From Streptomyces sp. MUM 178J (GTDB lineage: Bacteria > Actinomycetota > Actinomycetes > Streptomycetales > Streptomycetaceae): a stretch of DNA of 64,000 bases. The DNA lies in assembly GCF_022414575.1 (NCBI RefSeq), contig NZ_JADWYQ010000036.1, forward strand, positions 1-64,000. The letters are read 5' to 3'. Position 1 is the first letter of the stretch. Every line of letters starts with the position of its first letter. The position numbers and the translations under genes are program-made. The notes beneath the pieces are model-generated. The model saw only the letters and a list, made by a program, of their open reading frames with translations. It ran no database searches and was not told where the DNA came from. This document shows, piece after piece, positions 10,816 to 20,796 of this stretch.

Positions 10816-10841
10816 CCCCCGGGTCCTTGAGACCCAGGGGG
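10816..10841 (-). terminator. Hairpin between mreB and mreC (attenuator or terminator)
   Basis: CCCCCGGGTC (10816-10825) pairs with GACCC-A-GGGGG (10831-10841) around CTTGA, with one bulged base. It sits in the 143-base gap after mreB. It could limit read-through into mreC, so that mreB is made in excess, which fits reports that S. coelicolor mreB is transcribed both alone and with mreCD. Confidence 0.45.
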
Positions 10842-10868
10842 AACCTTATGCGGCCGTTCGGGGGACGG

Positions 10869-11900
10869 TCAGCGGCGGGGCTGGGCGTCCAGCACCTGCT
10901 GCAGCGCTTCGAACTCCTCGACGCACTTGCCCGAGCCGAGGGCCACGGAGTCGAGCGGGTCCTCGGCGATGTGGATGGGCATCCCGGTCTCCCGGCGGAG
11001 CCGTTCGTCCAGTCCGCGCAGCAGCGCACCGCCGCCGGTGAGCACGATGCCGCGGTCCATGACGTCGCCGGAGAGTTCCGGCGGGCACTTGTCGAGGGTG
11101 GTCTTCACGGCGTCGACGATCGCGTTGACCGGTTCCTCGATGGCCTTGCGGACCTCGGCTGCCGAGATGACGACGGTCTTGGGGAGCCCGGAGACCAGGT
11201 CCCTGCCGCGGATCTCGGTGTGTTCGTCCTGGTCCATGTCATAGGCGGAGCCGATGGTGATCTTGATGCTCTCGGCCGTCCGCTCGCCGAGCAGGAGGGA
11301 GTACTCCTTCTTGATGTGCTGGATGATCGCGTTGTCCAGCTCATCGCCGGCGACGCGGATGGACTGTGCTGTGACGATTCCGCCGAGCGAGATGACGGCG
11401 ACTTCCGTGGTGCCGCCGCCGATGTCGACGACCATATTGCCGGTGGCCTCATGGACCGGGAGTCCGGAGCCGATGGCGGCCGCCATCGGCTCCTCGATGA
11501 TGTGCACCTGTCTGGCGCCCGCCTGCGTCGACGCCTCGATGACCGCGCGGCGCTCGACGCCGGTGATGCCGGAGGGCACACAGACGACGACACGCGGCCG
11601 GGCGAGGTACCGGCGCTTGTGGATCTTCAGGATGAAGTAGCGGAGCATCCGCTCGGTGATCTCGAAGTCGGCGATGACGCCGTCCTTCAACGGCCGGACG
11701 GCAACGATGTTGCCCGGTGTCCGGCCGATCATCTTCTTCGCCTCGGCGCCGACCGCGAGGATGCCGCCCGTGTTGGTGTTGATGGCGACGACGGACGGCT
11801 CGTTGAGGACGATCCCCCGGCCCCTGACGTACACCAGCGTGTTGGCGGTCCCGAGGTCGACAGCCATGTCACGGCCGATGAACGACATGTTGTTCCCCAT
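10869..11900 (-). CDS. mreB: MreB, bacterial actin homologue
   Basis: 343 residues. The actin-fold ATPase motifs are complete: phosphate 1 ([15 protein letters not shown], about 12-26), phosphate 2 ([20 protein letters not shown]) and the adenosine loop ([18 protein letters not shown]). It forms membrane-bound filaments that organise wall synthesis with MreC, MreD, PBP2 and RodA, encoded downstream. The ATG at 11900 (MGNNMSFIG) follows the usual annotation; ATG at 11888 (MSFIGRD) is possible and has a GGGG-containing stretch in front. The 240 bases upstream should hold its promoter(s). Confidence 0.97.
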   Translation of the reverse strand: MGNNMSFIGRDMAVDLGTANTLVYVRGRGIVLNEPSVVAINTNTGGILAVGAEAKKMIGRTPGNIVAVRPLKDGVIADFEITERMLRYFILKIHKRRYLARPRVVVCVPSGITGVERRAVIEASTQAGARQVHIIEEPMAAAIGSGLPVHEATGNMVVDIGGGTTEVAVISLGGIVTAQSIRVAGDELDNAIIQHIKKEYSLLLGERTAESIKITIGSAYDMDQDEHTEIRGRDLVSGLPKTVVISAAEVRKAIEEPVNAIVDAVKTTLDKCPPELSGDVMDRGIVLTGGGALLRGLDERLRRETGMPIHIAEDPLDSVALGSGKCVEEFEALQQVLDAQPRR

Positions 11901-12081
11901 GAGGATGCGTCTGGCCTTCCCAAATCGAGCGTTGATGGCTTTTTAGGACGGCGAGGTGGGTGCTGTGGCGTGAGGCTTACATCGTAGTGCCGCCTGCACG
12001 GACACGGCTCGGTGGTCCACCTCTGTATAGGTGACGAGGTGTCTTGGCGAACCGTTCCCGAAATTGCGTTTCATATGCCAG

Positions 12082-12109
12082 GGGGCGACCGAATTCCTTC
12101 GGTCGCCCC
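12082..12109 (-). terminator. Terminator of ndk
   Basis: A perfect 12-bp stem, GGGGCGACCGAA (12082-12093) and TTCGGTCGCCCC (12098-12109), with a four-base loop, 31 bases after the ndk stop. Confidence 0.85.
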
Positions 12110-12140
12110 AGGATCTGAGCGCTGTATGGCTGACGGCTGA

Positions 12141-12554
12141 TCAGGAAAGGCCGGGGAAGAAAATTTTCAGCTCACGAATGGCGGACTCCTCGGAGTCCGA
12201 GGCATGGATCAGGTTCTCCCGGACGATGGTGCCGAAGTCGCCGCGGATGGAGCCGGGCTCGGCGGCGATCGGATCGGTGGGCCCGGCGAGCCGGCGCAGC
12301 CCCTCGATGACCCGCTCGCCCTCGACGACGAGCGCCACGACGGGGCCGGAGGACATGAACTCGACGAGCGGCTCGTAGAAGGGCTTGCCCTTGTGCTCGC
12401 CGTAGTGCAGCTCCAGCGTCTCCTGGTCCAACTCACGCATCTCAAGCGCGGTGACAGCCCAGCCCGCCTTGGCCTCGATACGCCCGATGATCTCACCGAT
12501 GAGCCTGCGCCGCACGGCGTCGGGCTTGAGGAGGACGAGGGTGCGCTGGGTCAT
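12141..12554 (-). CDS. ndk: Nucleoside diphosphate kinase
   Basis: 137 residues, the normal size for the family. It transfers the gamma phosphate of ATP to NDPs through a phosphohistidine. Visible signatures: the N-terminal QRTLVLLKPDAVRR, GRIEAKAGWAV, the Lys/Tyr loop HYGEHKGKPFYEPLVEFM, and the active-site context NLIHASDSEESA with the catalytic histidine. The ATG at 12554 is preceded by AGGAG. It lies between DUF4233-folC and mreB, as in other actinomycetes. Confidence 0.97.
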   Translation of the reverse strand: MTQRTLVLLKPDAVRRRLIGEIIGRIEAKAGWAVTALEMRELDQETLELHYGEHKGKPFYEPLVEFMSSGPVVALVVEGERVIEGLRRLAGPTDPIAAEPGSIRGDFGTIVRENLIHASDSEESAIRELKIFFPGLS

Positions 12555-12701
12555 GTACGGCTCCTAGCAGGCGTGCGTGTGCGGTGTCCTGAGGTTACAG
12601 GGGGTGGCGGGGGCGCCTTCCCTCACCCCTCCCCGCGAGGCCCTGGGGTGCCGGGGGGGACCCCATATCCCGGACTGGGTCTCCGCACCGGCCCCGTGCG
12701 C

Positions 12702-12739
12702 GGGGCCGCCCCCGGACCCCCGCGCCTCAATCGCCGGCG
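12702..12739. repeat. Interspersed GC repeat (streptomycete intergenic element)
   Basis: The bottom strand reads CGCCGGCGATTGAGGCGCGG followed by GGGTCCGGGGGCGG, almost the same as 28262-28300. It sits directly after the DUF4233 stop and contains a CCGGGGGCGG-type arm able to form part of a hairpin. Such elements recur after genes in streptomycete chromosomes and may help end transcription. Confidence 0.6.
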
Positions 12740-12743
12740 AGGC

Positions 12744-13094
12744 TCAGTTGTGCGACCCCTCGGGCTGCTGCGACGCCCAGCGGGCCTTGGCCGCGTCGAT
12801 CTGCCGGCCGTAGTGGATCGACGCCCACCACAGGCCCGCGAAGACCGCCCCGAGGAAGAACATCGCGGGGATGAGGAAGCCGCTGACGATAAGCGCGATC
12901 TGCAGGGCCCAGCCCAGCTGGACCCCACCCGGGCGAGTGATCATGCCGCACAGGAGCAGCGAGAACAGCATCCCGACGCCGCAGACCGTCCACACAGCGG
13001 TCATCGTCAGGTCGTCGGACTTCATCGCCACCAGACCGGCGAACCCGATCACAAAGAACTCGCCGATCAACGTGGATGCACAGAGCGTACGCAC
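12744..13094 (-). CDS. DUF4233 membrane protein, folC-linked
   Basis: 116 residues with four predicted membrane helices (about 10-22, 29-50, 60-72 and 76-92) and a short hydrophilic tail (QPEGSHN). It starts with GTG at 13094, six bases after the folC stop, so it is surely co-transcribed with folC. The same small gene lies between ndk and folC in mycobacteria. Function unknown; the conserved linkage suggests a role tied to folate or membrane physiology, but nothing in the sequence identifies a catalytic site. Confidence 0.88.
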   Translation of the reverse strand: MRTLCASTLIGEFFVIGFAGLVAMKSDDLTMTAVWTVCGVGMLFSLLLCGMITRPGGVQLGWALQIALIVSGFLIPAMFFLGAVFAGLWWASIHYGRQIDAAKARWASQQPEGSHN

Positions 13095-13100
13095 CGGATC

Positions 13101-14591
13101 TCAGCCCTTCCCCAGCAGCAGCCGCGCCTCGCCGACCGTGATCACCGAGCCGGTCACCAGGACGCCCGCGCCGGCGAACTCCGACTCCTCCTCCGCCAGG
13201 GTGATCGCCGCCTCCAGCGCGTCGTCCAGCCGCGGTTCGACGACGACCCGCTCGTCTCCGAAGACCTCCACCGCGATCGCCGCCAGCGCGTCCGCGTCCA
13301 TCGCGCGATGGGTGGAGTTCTGTGTGATGACGACCTCCGCGAGAATCGGCTCAAATGCTTCGAGCAGCCCCTTCACATCCTTGTCGCCGCTGGTGCCCAC
13401 GACGCCGATCAGCCGGGAGAAGTCGAACGACTCCTGGATGCCCTCTGCGGCCGCCCGCGCCCCCGCCGGGTTGTGCGCCGCGTCCAGGACCACGGTCGGG
13501 CTGCGTCGGACGACCTCGAGCCGCCCGGGCGAGGCCACCGAGGCGAACGCCCGCCGGATGACGTCCACGTCCAGCGCCCGCGCCTGGCCCGCGCCGATGC
13601 CGAAGAACGCCTCGACCGCGGCCAGCGCCACCGCCGCGTTGTGCGCCTGGTGCGCCCCGTACAGCGGCAGGAAGACGTCCGAGTACTCCCCGCCGAGCCC
13701 GCGCAGCGTCAGCAGTTGCCCGCCGACGGCGACCTCACGGGAGAGCACACCGAACTCCATGCCCTCGCGGGCCACGGTCGCGTCCGCCTCCACGGCCTTC
13801 TTCAGCAGCACCTGCGCGGCGTCCACCGGCTGCTGCGCCAGGATGACCGTCGCACCCTCCTTGATGACGCCCGCCTTCTCGCCGGCGATCTCGGACGGCG
13901 TGTCGCCCAGCCGGTCGGTGTGATCCAGGTCGATGGGCGTGACGACCGCGACCGCCGCGTCGATCACGTTGGTGGCGTCCCAGCTGCCGCCCATGCCGAC
14001 CTCGACGACCGCCGCGTCGACGGGCGCGTCGGCGAAGGCCGCGTACGCCATTCCGGTGAGGACTTCGAAGAAGGAGAGCCGGTAGTCCTGGGAGGAGTCG
14101 ACCATCTCCACATACGGCTTGATGTCGTGGTAGGTCTCGATGAAACGCTCGGCGTCGACCGTCGCGCCGTCCAGACTGATCCGCTCGGTGATCGACTGGA
14201 CGTGCGGCGAGGTGTAGCGGCCGGTGCGCAGCTCGAACGCGCCCAGCAGCGCCTCGATCATCCGGGCCGTGGACGTCTTGCCGTTCGTCCCGGTGATGTG
14301 GATCGACGGATACGCGCGCTGGGGCTCGCCCAGCACATCCATCAGGGCCTTGATCCGGGTGACCGAGGGCTCCAGCTTGGTCTCGCCCCAGCGGGTGGCC
14401 AGCTCGGCCTCGACCTCGCGCAGGGCCTTGTCCACCTCCGGGTCGGCGGGGCGCGCGGGAACGGGGTCACCCTGCGGCGGACCGGCCTGGGCGCGCAGGG
14501 TGCGACTGCCGGCCTCGATCACCGCCAGGTCGGGGTCACGGTCTGTCTCGGCGTCGACGATCTCGTCGAAGGGGTCCGGCTGCTCACTCAC
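13101..14591 (-). CDS. folC: Folylpolyglutamate / dihydrofolate synthase
   Basis: 496 residues. A Mur-ligase-like ATP enzyme that adds glutamate to dihydropteroate and/or folates. The P-loop HITGTNGKTSTARM lies near residue 100 and the FolC signature GRYTSPHVQSITERI follows. Further conserved blocks are GMGGSWDATNVID, DHTDRLGDTPSEIAGEKAGVIK and VVLDAAHNPAG. The first ~60 residues are Asp/Glu/Pro-rich and longer than in E. coli FolC, as usual in this genus. Operon order is folC then DUF4233. The valS gene upstream is separated by a strong terminator and a 283-base gap. Confidence 0.95.
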   Translation of the reverse strand: MSEQPDPFDEIVDAETDRDPDLAVIEAGSRTLRAQAGPPQGDPVPARPADPEVDKALREVEAELATRWGETKLEPSVTRIKALMDVLGEPQRAYPSIHITGTNGKTSTARMIEALLGAFELRTGRYTSPHVQSITERISLDGATVDAERFIETYHDIKPYVEMVDSSQDYRLSFFEVLTGMAYAAFADAPVDAAVVEVGMGGSWDATNVIDAAVAVVTPIDLDHTDRLGDTPSEIAGEKAGVIKEGATVILAQQPVDAAQVLLKKAVEADATVAREGMEFGVLSREVAVGGQLLTLRGLGGEYSDVFLPLYGAHQAHNAAVALAAVEAFFGIGAGQARALDVDVIRRAFASVASPGRLEVVRRSPTVVLDAAHNPAGARAAAEGIQESFDFSRLIGVVGTSGDKDVKGLLEAFEPILAEVVITQNSTHRAMDADALAAIAVEVFGDERVVVEPRLDDALEAAITLAEEESEFAGAGVLVTGSVITVGEARLLLGKG

Positions 14592-14727
14592 AGGGTCAGT
14601 CTACGGAGGGCCGCCGGCGGCGCCGCCGACAGGATGTTCACCCTGTCCGTTTCGGGACGTTCGACCAAGGCGGCGGGCCCGGCCGCAGACCGCGCACCCG
14701 GGCGGTCGTGTGGGTACCGAGAATCCA

Positions 14728-14792
14728 GCCCGTCCGGCGCTTGAGGACACGGCCCAAGGCCGTACCAGGGGTCTGGGGGCTTGCCCCCAGTT
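14728..14792. repeat. Intergenic element with CTGGGGGC hairpin
   Basis: A CAGCCCGTCCGGCGCTTGAG segment is followed by a hairpin of CTGGGGGC and GCCCCCAG around two bases (near 14774-14791). CCGGCGCTTGAGGAC resembles the CCGGCGATTGAGG head of the repeats at 12702 and 28262, so it is probably a divergent member of the same streptomycete family. It lies between folC and valS. Confidence 0.5.
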
Positions 14793-14831
14793 ACGGGAAG
14801 GAGTTCATCCACAGGGGGCAGGTGCACTGCT

Positions 14832-14863
14832 GAGGAGGCCCCGGGTTGCCCCGGGGCCTCCTC
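14832..14863 (-). terminator. Terminator of valS
   Basis: A perfect 13-bp stem GAGGAGGCCCCGG (14832-14844) with CCGGGGCCTCCTC (14851-14863) around six bases, just beyond the valS stop. Confidence 0.9.
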
Positions 14864-14874
14864 ATCGGTGCGCC

Positions 14875-17505
14875 CTACGCCTGCGGCAGCGCCGCCAGCT
14901 GCGCGGTGATGCGCTCGATGTCCTCCTCGGCCTTGGCCAGCCGGGTGCGGATCTTGTCGACGACCTGGTCCGGGGCCTTGGCCAGGAAGGCTTCGTTGCC
15001 GAGCTTCGCCTGCGCCTGCGCCTTCTCCTTCTGGGCAGCGCCGAGGTCCTTCGTCAGCCGCTTGCGCTCCGCCGCGACGTCGATCGCCCCGGAGAGGTCG
15101 AGCGCGACGACCGCGCCGGCGACCGGCAGGGTCGCCGTGGCGTGGAAGCCCTCGCCCTCGGGCTGGAGACGCAGCAGCTGCCGGATGGCGGGCTCGTGCG
15201 CTGCCAGCTCGGTGCCGGACAGATCGAGGCGGGCCGGGACCTTCTGGCCGGGCTGCAGCCCCTGGTCGGAGCGGAAGCGGCGGACCTCGGTGATCACCTG
15301 CTGGAGGTTCTCGATCTCGCGCTCGGCGGCCTGGTCCCGGAAGCCGCCGTCGCTCGGCCAGTCGGCGATGACGACCGACTCCTGCCCGGTGAGCGTGGTC
15401 CACAGCGTCTCGGTGACGAAGGGGACGACCGGGTGGAGCAGCCGCAGCATCACGTCCAGGACCTCGCCGAGGACCCGGCCGGAGACCCGGGCCGGCTCGC
15501 CGCCCTCGAAGAAGGTGGTCTTGGACAGCTCGACGTACCAGTCGAAGACCTCGTCCCAGGCGAAGTGGAACAGGGTCTCGGACAACTTGGCGAACTGGTA
15601 GTCCTCGTAGTACGCGTCCACTTCGGCGACGACCGAGTTGAGCCGGGAGAGGATCCACCGGTCCGTGGCGGACATCTGCTCCGGGCCGGGCAGCGGACCC
15701 TCGACGGTCGCGCCGTTCATCAGCGCGAAGCGGGTGGCGTTCCAGATCTTGTTGGCGAAGTTGCGGGAGCCCTGGACCCAGTCCTCGCCGATGGGGACGT
15801 CGACGCCGGGGTTGGCGCCGCGGGCGAGGGTGAAGCGCAGCGCGTCGGAGCCGTACTTGTCCATCCAGTCCAGCGGATTGACCGCGTTGCCGAAGGACTT
15901 CGACATCTTCTTGCCGAACTGGTCGCGGACCATGCCGTGCAGGGCGATGGTGTGGAACGGCGGGGTGCCGTCCATCGCGTACAGGCCGAACATCATCATC
16001 CGGGCGACCCAGAAGAAGAGGATGTCGTAGCCGGTGACCAGGACGGAGTTCGGGTAGAACTTCGCCAGGCTCTCGGTCTGCTCGGGCCAGCCGAGCGTGG
16101 AGAACGGCCACAGGCCGGAGGAGAACCAGGTGTCCAGGACGTCGGTCTCCTGGGTCCAGCCGTCGCCGGACGGGGGCTCCTCGTCCGGTCCGACGCAGAC
16201 GACCTCGCCGTCCGGTCCGTACCAGACGGGGATGCGGTGGCCCCACCACAGCTGGCGGGAGATGCACCAGTCGTGGAGATTGTCGACCCAGTCAAAGTAC
16301 CGCTTCTCCATCTCCTGCGGATGGATCTTGACCTGACCGTCGCGCACGGCGTCGCCGGCGGCCCGAGCGAGCGGGCCGACCTTGACCCACCACTGCATGG
16401 ACAGCCGCGGCTCGATGGTGGTCTTGCAGCGGGAGCAGTGGCCGACGGAGTGGGTGTACGGCCGCTTCTCGGCGACGATCCGGCCCTCGGCGCGCAGGGC
16501 GCCGACGATGGCGCTGCGGGCCTCCAGCCGGTCCAGACCCTGGAACGGGCCGTGGACCGTGATGATCGCGTGCTCGTCCATGACCGCGAGGTTCGGCAGG
16601 CCGTGGCGCTGGCCGATCTCGAAGTCGTTCGGGTCGTGGGCGGGGGTGACCTTGACCGCGCCGGTGCCGAACTCGGGGTCGACATGGGCGTCGGCGACGA
16701 CGGGGATGCGGCGGCCGGTGAGCGGCAGTTCGATCTCCTTGCCGACGAGATGCCGGTAGCGCTCGTCGTCCGGATGGACGGCGACGGCCGTGTCGCCGAG
16801 CATCGTCTCGGCGCGGGTCGTGGCGACGACGATGGAGTCCTCGCCCTCGCCGTACCGGATCGAGACCAGCTCGCCGTCGTCGTCCTGGTACTCCACCTCG
16901 ATGTCCGAGATGGCCGTCAGACAGCGCGGGCACCAGTTGATGATCCGCTCGGCGCGGTAGATCAGCTCGTCGTCGTAGAGCCTCTTGAAGATCGTCTGGA
17001 CGGCCTTGGACAGGCCCTCGTCCATGGTGAAGCGCTCACGCGACCAGGCGACGCCGTCGCCCAGGCGCTTCATCTGCCCGGAGATCTGCCCGCCGGACTC
17101 CGCCTTCCACTGCCAGACGCGCTCGATGAACGCCTCCCGGCCGAGGTCGTGCCGGGACTTGCCCTCCTTGGCCAGCTCCCGCTCGACGACGTTCTGCGTG
17201 GCGATGCCGGCGTGGTCCATGCCGGGCTGCCACAGCGCCTCGTAGCCCTGCATCCGCTTCCGGCGGGTGAGGGCGTCGATCAGCGTGTGCTCGAAGGCAT
17301 GCCCCAGGTGGAGGCTGCCGGTGACGTTCGGCGGCGGGATGACGATGGTGTACGGGGGCTTGTCGCTCTTGGCCTCCGCCTCAAAGTAACCGCGCTCTAC
17401 CCAGCGCTCGTACAGCTCTCCCTCTACCTCGGCCGGCGCGTACTGGGTCGGCAGTTCGGGGGCGGATGCTGGCGGCTGCTGCGATGAGTTCTCGGTCACG
17501 GGCAC
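14875..17505 (-). CDS. valS: Valyl-tRNA synthetase
   Basis: About 876 residues, standard for the family. Class I aminoacyl-tRNA synthetase charging tRNA-Val in the cytoplasm. The HIGH motif appears as [17 protein letters not shown] near residue 65 and KMSKS as [15 protein letters not shown] near residue 535. The editing (CP1) domain lies between them. The C-terminal ~70 residues form the ValS coiled coil ([36 protein letters not shown]). There are two in-frame GTG starts, at 17505 and 17499 (VTENSS); the second fits orthologues slightly better. No good Shine-Dalgarno is seen for either. Confidence 0.96.
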   Translation of the reverse strand: MPVTENSSQQPPASAPELPTQYAPAEVEGELYERWVERGYFEAEAKSDKPPYTIVIPPPNVTGSLHLGHAFEHTLIDALTRRKRMQGYEALWQPGMDHAGIATQNVVERELAKEGKSRHDLGREAFIERVWQWKAESGGQISGQMKRLGDGVAWSRERFTMDEGLSKAVQTIFKRLYDDELIYRAERIINWCPRCLTAISDIEVEYQDDDGELVSIRYGEGEDSIVVATTRAETMLGDTAVAVHPDDERYRHLVGKEIELPLTGRRIPVVADAHVDPEFGTGAVKVTPAHDPNDFEIGQRHGLPNLAVMDEHAIITVHGPFQGLDRLEARSAIVGALRAEGRIVAEKRPYTHSVGHCSRCKTTIEPRLSMQWWVKVGPLARAAGDAVRDGQVKIHPQEMEKRYFDWVDNLHDWCISRQLWWGHRIPVWYGPDGEVVCVGPDEEPPSGDGWTQETDVLDTWFSSGLWPFSTLGWPEQTESLAKFYPNSVLVTGYDILFFWVARMMMFGLYAMDGTPPFHTIALHGMVRDQFGKKMSKSFGNAVNPLDWMDKYGSDALRFTLARGANPGVDVPIGEDWVQGSRNFANKIWNATRFALMNGATVEGPLPGPEQMSATDRWILSRLNSVVAEVDAYYEDYQFAKLSETLFHFAWDEVFDWYVELSKTTFFEGGEPARVSGRVLGEVLDVMLRLLHPVVPFVTETLWTTLTGQESVVIADWPSDGGFRDQAAEREIENLQQVITEVRRFRSDQGLQPGQKVPARLDLSGTELAAHEPAIRQLLRLQPEGEGFHATATLPVAGAVVALDLSGAIDVAAERKRLTKDLGAAQKEKAQAQAKLGNEAFLAKAPDQVVDKIRTRLAKAEEDIERITAQLAALPQA

Positions 17506-17636
17506 AGTTTAGAGGTGTCACGGGCTCGTACTGAAACGGGAATGTTCGGTAACGGAGTGGGCCCCGCCGAAGCGCGGGACCGCGGCTTCCGCCAGGATGT
17601 TCGCACCACGCAAGCATCTGGAGGGGAACCCAGACC

Positions 17637-18569
17637 ATGAGCTACAACCAGCCGGGCCCGTACGGCGGCCAGCCCCCGCAGCAGCCCGGGCCGTACGGCC
17701 AGCAGCCGCCGCAGCCCGGCTACGGCTACCCCCAGCAGCCCCCGGCCGGACCGCCCCAGCCGGGTTACGGACACCCCCAGCAGCAGCCGGGCCCGTACGC
17801 CCAGCCGCAGTACGGGCAGCAGCCGCCCTTCCCGCAGCAGCCCGGCTACCCCGGCGCCCCGGTCCCGCCCCCGCCGGCCCCGAAGAGGAGGACCGGCCTG
17901 ATCGTCGCCTCGGCAGTGGTGGCGCTCGCGGTGATCGGCGGAGCGGCGTACTACTTCATGAGCGGGGGTGGCGGCAGTTCGTCCGTCTCGGATGACGGCC
18001 CGCACAAGCTGGCGACGCCGGAGAAGGTCCTCGGCGGCGAGTACAAGCGCATCACCGACGACGGCGCGGGCGCGAACGACGGCAGCGCCGCCAATGACAT
18101 GGCCAAGAACGGCATCCAGGACGGCACCTCGGTCATCGGGGCGTACTCGACTGTGGACCTGGCCGGCTTTGACCCCTCGGACCCCAGCAGCGCCCCCGCC
18201 GACCTTGCGACGTCCAAGGGCATCACCTTCCTGGGCGCCTACGGCAAGATCGCCGACCCCGGGAAGGCGCTCGACGCCTTCTTCGCCGGGCTCAGCAAGG
18301 ACGCGGCCGCCGGCAAGAACGGCTCCAAGCTGGTCGGGGAGCCGGTCGCGGTGTCGCCCGACGGCTTCGACAACGGCCTGATGAAGTGCCAGGCGGCCCA
18401 GGGCAAGGACCAGATCACCGGAAACGACAAGACGGACTGGTTCTGTGCCTGGGCCGACTACAGCACCATCGCGATGGTCTCCCCCGGTGATCGCACCAAG
18501 GACGTCGACAAGGACACGGCGGTCAAGGTGACGGTCGGCCTCCGCAAGGAGATCCGCGTCGAGCAGTGA
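17637..18569 (+). CDS. Pro/Gly/Gln-rich single-pass membrane protein
   Basis: 310 residues; GAGGGGAA lies ten bases before the ATG. Residues 1-83 are a low-complexity cytoplasmic tail built from repeats such as QPGPYG, QQPPQPGYGYP and PPQPGYGHP. KRRTG then precedes one membrane helix (about 86-107), followed by a Gly/Ser linker and an extracellular domain of about 190 residues with two cysteines (MKCQAAQ and WFCAWAD) that may form a disulphide. The type is common in streptomycetes (Pro-rich tail plus small outer domain) and no biochemical function is known to me. It stands alone as a rightward gene between leftward valS and clpX, closed by a strong shared terminator. Confidence 0.85.
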   Translation: MSYNQPGPYGGQPPQQPGPYGQQPPQPGYGYPQQPPAGPPQPGYGHPQQQPGPYAQPQYGQQPPFPQQPGYPGAPVPPPPAPKRRTGLIVASAVVALAVIGGAAYYFMSGGGGSSSVSDDGPHKLATPEKVLGGEYKRITDDGAGANDGSAANDMAKNGIQDGTSVIGAYSTVDLAGFDPSDPSSAPADLATSKGITFLGAYGKIADPGKALDAFFAGLSKDAAAGKNGSKLVGEPVAVSPDGFDNGLMKCQAAQGKDQITGNDKTDWFCAWADYSTIAMVSPGDRTKDVDKDTAVKVTVGLRKEIRVEQ

Positions 18570-18576
18570 CCTGCCC

Positions 18577-18627
18577 GCATGCGAAGGGCGCCCGGTCGTC
18601 TGGGGTGACCGGGCGCCCTTCGCATGC
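18577..18627. terminator. Bidirectional terminator, 21-bp stem
   Basis: A perfect 21-bp inverted repeat (18577-18597 and 18607-18627, core GCATGCGAAGGGCGCCCGG) with a nine-base loop, followed rightward by GAAAA. It lies between the convergent Pro-rich membrane protein gene and clpX and can serve both. Confidence 0.95.
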
Positions 18628-18643
18628 GAAAAGCGGGGCTGCG

Positions 18644-19927
18644 CTATGCGCTCTTCTCGTGGCGGCCGTCGTTCTTGACGATCCGTGGGACCAGCGTCGG
18701 GTTCACGTTGTTGTGGACCACATCCGCCGTGATGACCACCCGTGCGACGTCCTTGCGGGACGGCACCTCGTACATCACCGACATCAGGACCTCTTCCATG
18801 ATGGCGCGCAGGCCGCGCGCGCCCGTGCCGCGGAGGATGGCCTGGTCGGCGATGGCTTCGAGGGCGGGGCGGTCGAAGTCGAGTTCCACGCCGTCGAGTT
18901 CGAAGAGGCGCTGGTACTGCTTGACCAGCGCGTTGCGCGGCTCGACGAGGATCTTGAGAAGGGCCTCGCGGTCGAGGTTGTGGACGGAGGTGATGACCGG
19001 GAGGCGGCCGATGAACTCCGGAATCATGCCGAACTTGACCAGGTCCTCCGGCATGACCTCCTGGAACTGGTCGCTGGCCTCGATCTCGCGCTTGGAGCGG
19101 ATCGTCGCGCCGAAGCCGATGCCCTTGGCGCCCGCACGGGATTCGATGATCTTCTCCAGGCCGGCGAACGCGCCGCCCACGATGAACAGGACGTTCGTCG
19201 TGTCGATCTGGATGAACTCCTGGTGCGGGTGCTTGCGCCCGCCCTGCGGAGGCACGGAGGCGGTGGTGCCCTCCAGGATCTTCAGCAGGGCCTGTTGGAC
19301 GCCCTCGCCGGAGACATCCCGGGTGATCGACGGATTTTCGCTCTTACGGGCGACCTTGTCGATCTCGTCGATGTAGATGATCCCCGTCTCGGCCTTCTTG
19401 ACGTCGTAGTCGGCGGCCTGGATCAGCTTCAGCAGGATGTTCTCAACATCCTCGCCGACATAGCCCGCCTCGGTGAGCGCGGTGGCGTCCGCGATGGCGA
19501 AGGGGACGTTCAGCATGCGGGCCAGGGTCTGCGCGAGGAGCGTCTTGCCGGAGCCCGTGGGGCCGAGCAGCAGGATGTTGGATTTGGCGAGTTCGATGCC
19601 GTCGTCCCGGCCCTGCGGGCCGCCGTTCTCACCGGCCTGGACACGCTTGTAGTGGTTGTAGACCGCGACCGAGAGGGCCTTCTTGGCGGGCTCCTGCCCG
19701 ACGACGTACCCCTCGAGGAACTCGTAGATCTCACGCGGCTTGGGGAGTTCCTCCCAGCGCACTTCGGAGGTCTCGGCGAGCTCCTCCTCGATGATCTCAT
19801 TGCAGAGGTCGATGCACTCGTCGCAGATGTACACACCGGGACCTGCGATGAGCTTCTTCACCTGCTTCTGGCTCTTCCCGCAGAACGAGCACTTGAGCAG
19901 ATCGCCGCCATCACCGATGCGTGCCAC
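18644..19927 (-). CDS. clpX: ClpX, ATP-dependent unfoldase of ClpXP
   Basis: 427 residues from the GTG at 19927 ([17 protein letters not shown]), chosen because GGGGAAG precedes it and the family starts here; the frame stays open to 20038 without good reason. N-terminal C4 zinc domain (CSFC and CDECIDLC), Walker A GPTGSGKT, pore loop GYVGED, Walker [10 protein letters not shown], the RKHPHQE loop, the IGF loop (GIGFGA) that docks on ClpP, and sensor 2 (GARGLR). It recognises and unfolds substrates and feeds them to the ClpP chamber. The clpP1-clpP2 operon is immediately upstream, separated by a 145-base gap with a hairpin. Confidence 0.97.
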   Translation of the reverse strand: MARIGDGGDLLKCSFCGKSQKQVKKLIAGPGVYICDECIDLCNEIIEEELAETSEVRWEELPKPREIYEFLEGYVVGQEPAKKALSVAVYNHYKRVQAGENGGPQGRDDGIELAKSNILLLGPTGSGKTLLAQTLARMLNVPFAIADATALTEAGYVGEDVENILLKLIQAADYDVKKAETGIIYIDEIDKVARKSENPSITRDVSGEGVQQALLKILEGTTASVPPQGGRKHPHQEFIQIDTTNVLFIVGGAFAGLEKIIESRAGAKGIGFGATIRSKREIEASDQFQEVMPEDLVKFGMIPEFIGRLPVITSVHNLDREALLKILVEPRNALVKQYQRLFELDGVELDFDRPALEAIADQAILRGTGARGLRAIMEEVLMSVMYEVPSRKDVARVVITADVVHNNVNPTLVPRIVKNDGRHEKSA

Positions 19928-20021
19928 GAGGTGCTTCCCCTTCGCCTGGGAGCGGGCTGGTGCAGCCGGCTCCTGGTGCCTCATATCCGACGGTACCTTG
20001 CCGGGCCCCCCGTTCGGGCCC

Positions 20022-20061
20022 CCCTTGGCGCGGTTCACATTGTCGTGTACCGCGCCAAGGG
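20022..20061 (-). terminator. Stem-loop after clpP2
   Basis: A 13-bp perfect stem CCCTTGGCGCGGT (20022-20034) and ACCGCGCCAAGGG (20049-20061) with a 14-base loop, 11 bases past the clpP2 stop. It is probably the operon terminator or an attenuator before clpX. There is no U-run. Confidence 0.7.
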
Positions 20062-20072
20062 TGCGGGTTTCG

Positions 20073-20732
20073 TCAGGCGGCCGCTGCCGCCGCGCTCTTG
20101 CGGGTGGAGACGATCTGGTCGATCAGGCCGTACTCGAGCGCGTCCTCAGCGGTGAGGATCTTGTCACGCTCGATGTCGTCGCGGATCTTCTCCAGCGCGG
20201 TGGAGGAGTGCTTGGCCAGCATCTCCTCGAGCTGGGTGCGCATCCGCAGGATCTCGTTGGCGGCGATCTCCAGGTCGGAGAGCTGCTCCCGGCCGGTCTG
20301 CGAGGACGGCTGGTGGATCAGCACGCGTGCGTGCGGCAGGGCCATGCGCTTGCCGGGCGTGCCGGCGGCCAGCAGCACGGCCGCGGCGGAGGCCGCCTGG
20401 CCCATGCAGACCGTCTGGATGTCCGGCTTCACGAACTGCATCGTGTCGTAGATCGCGGTCAGCGCCGTGAACGAGCCGCCGGGGCTGTTGATGTAGACGG
20501 AGATGTCGCGGTCCGGGTCCATCGACTCCAGGCACAGCAGCTGCGCCATGACGTCGTTGGCGGAGGCGTCGTCGATCTGCACGCCGAGGAAGATCACGCG
20601 CTCCTCGAAGAGCTTGGCGTACGGGTCGTACTCGCGCACGCCCTGCGAGGTGCGCTCGACGAAGCGCGGGACGACATAGCGGTTGTCCACCTGCGGGCCG
20701 GTGTAGAGGCCGCTCGCGGAGAAGTCAGTCAT
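20073..20732 (-). CDS. clpP2: ClpP2 protease subunit
   Basis: 219 residues from the ATG at 20732 ([12 protein letters not shown]); an alternative ATG lies 15 bases upstream (MVNTHM). Serine peptidase of the Clp family. The oxyanion/beta sequence is [18 protein letters not shown], the catalytic serine is in [16 protein letters not shown], the histidine is in ARVLIHQPS, and the aspartate lies in RDDIERDK. It forms a mixed ClpP1P2 tetradecamer with the product of the upstream gene in actinobacteria. It is the second gene of the clpP1-clpP2 operon, 64 bases after clpP1. Confidence 0.95.
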   Translation of the reverse strand: MTDFSASGLYTGPQVDNRYVVPRFVERTSQGVREYDPYAKLFEERVIFLGVQIDDASANDVMAQLLCLESMDPDRDISVYINSPGGSFTALTAIYDTMQFVKPDIQTVCMGQAASAAAVLLAAGTPGKRMALPHARVLIHQPSSQTGREQLSDLEIAANEILRMRTQLEEMLAKHSSTALEKIRDDIERDKILTAEDALEYGLIDQIVSTRKSAAAAAA

Positions 20733-20796
20733 GTGGGTGTTCACCATCCTGGTGGGGCTCGGAGGAGGGGCGGAAACGCTGGGCCGTCCGTCGGAC

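Noticed and set aside
14224..17487. A 1087-codon frame opposite valS
   Set aside because: Mirror of valS codon bias; no start signal or domain.
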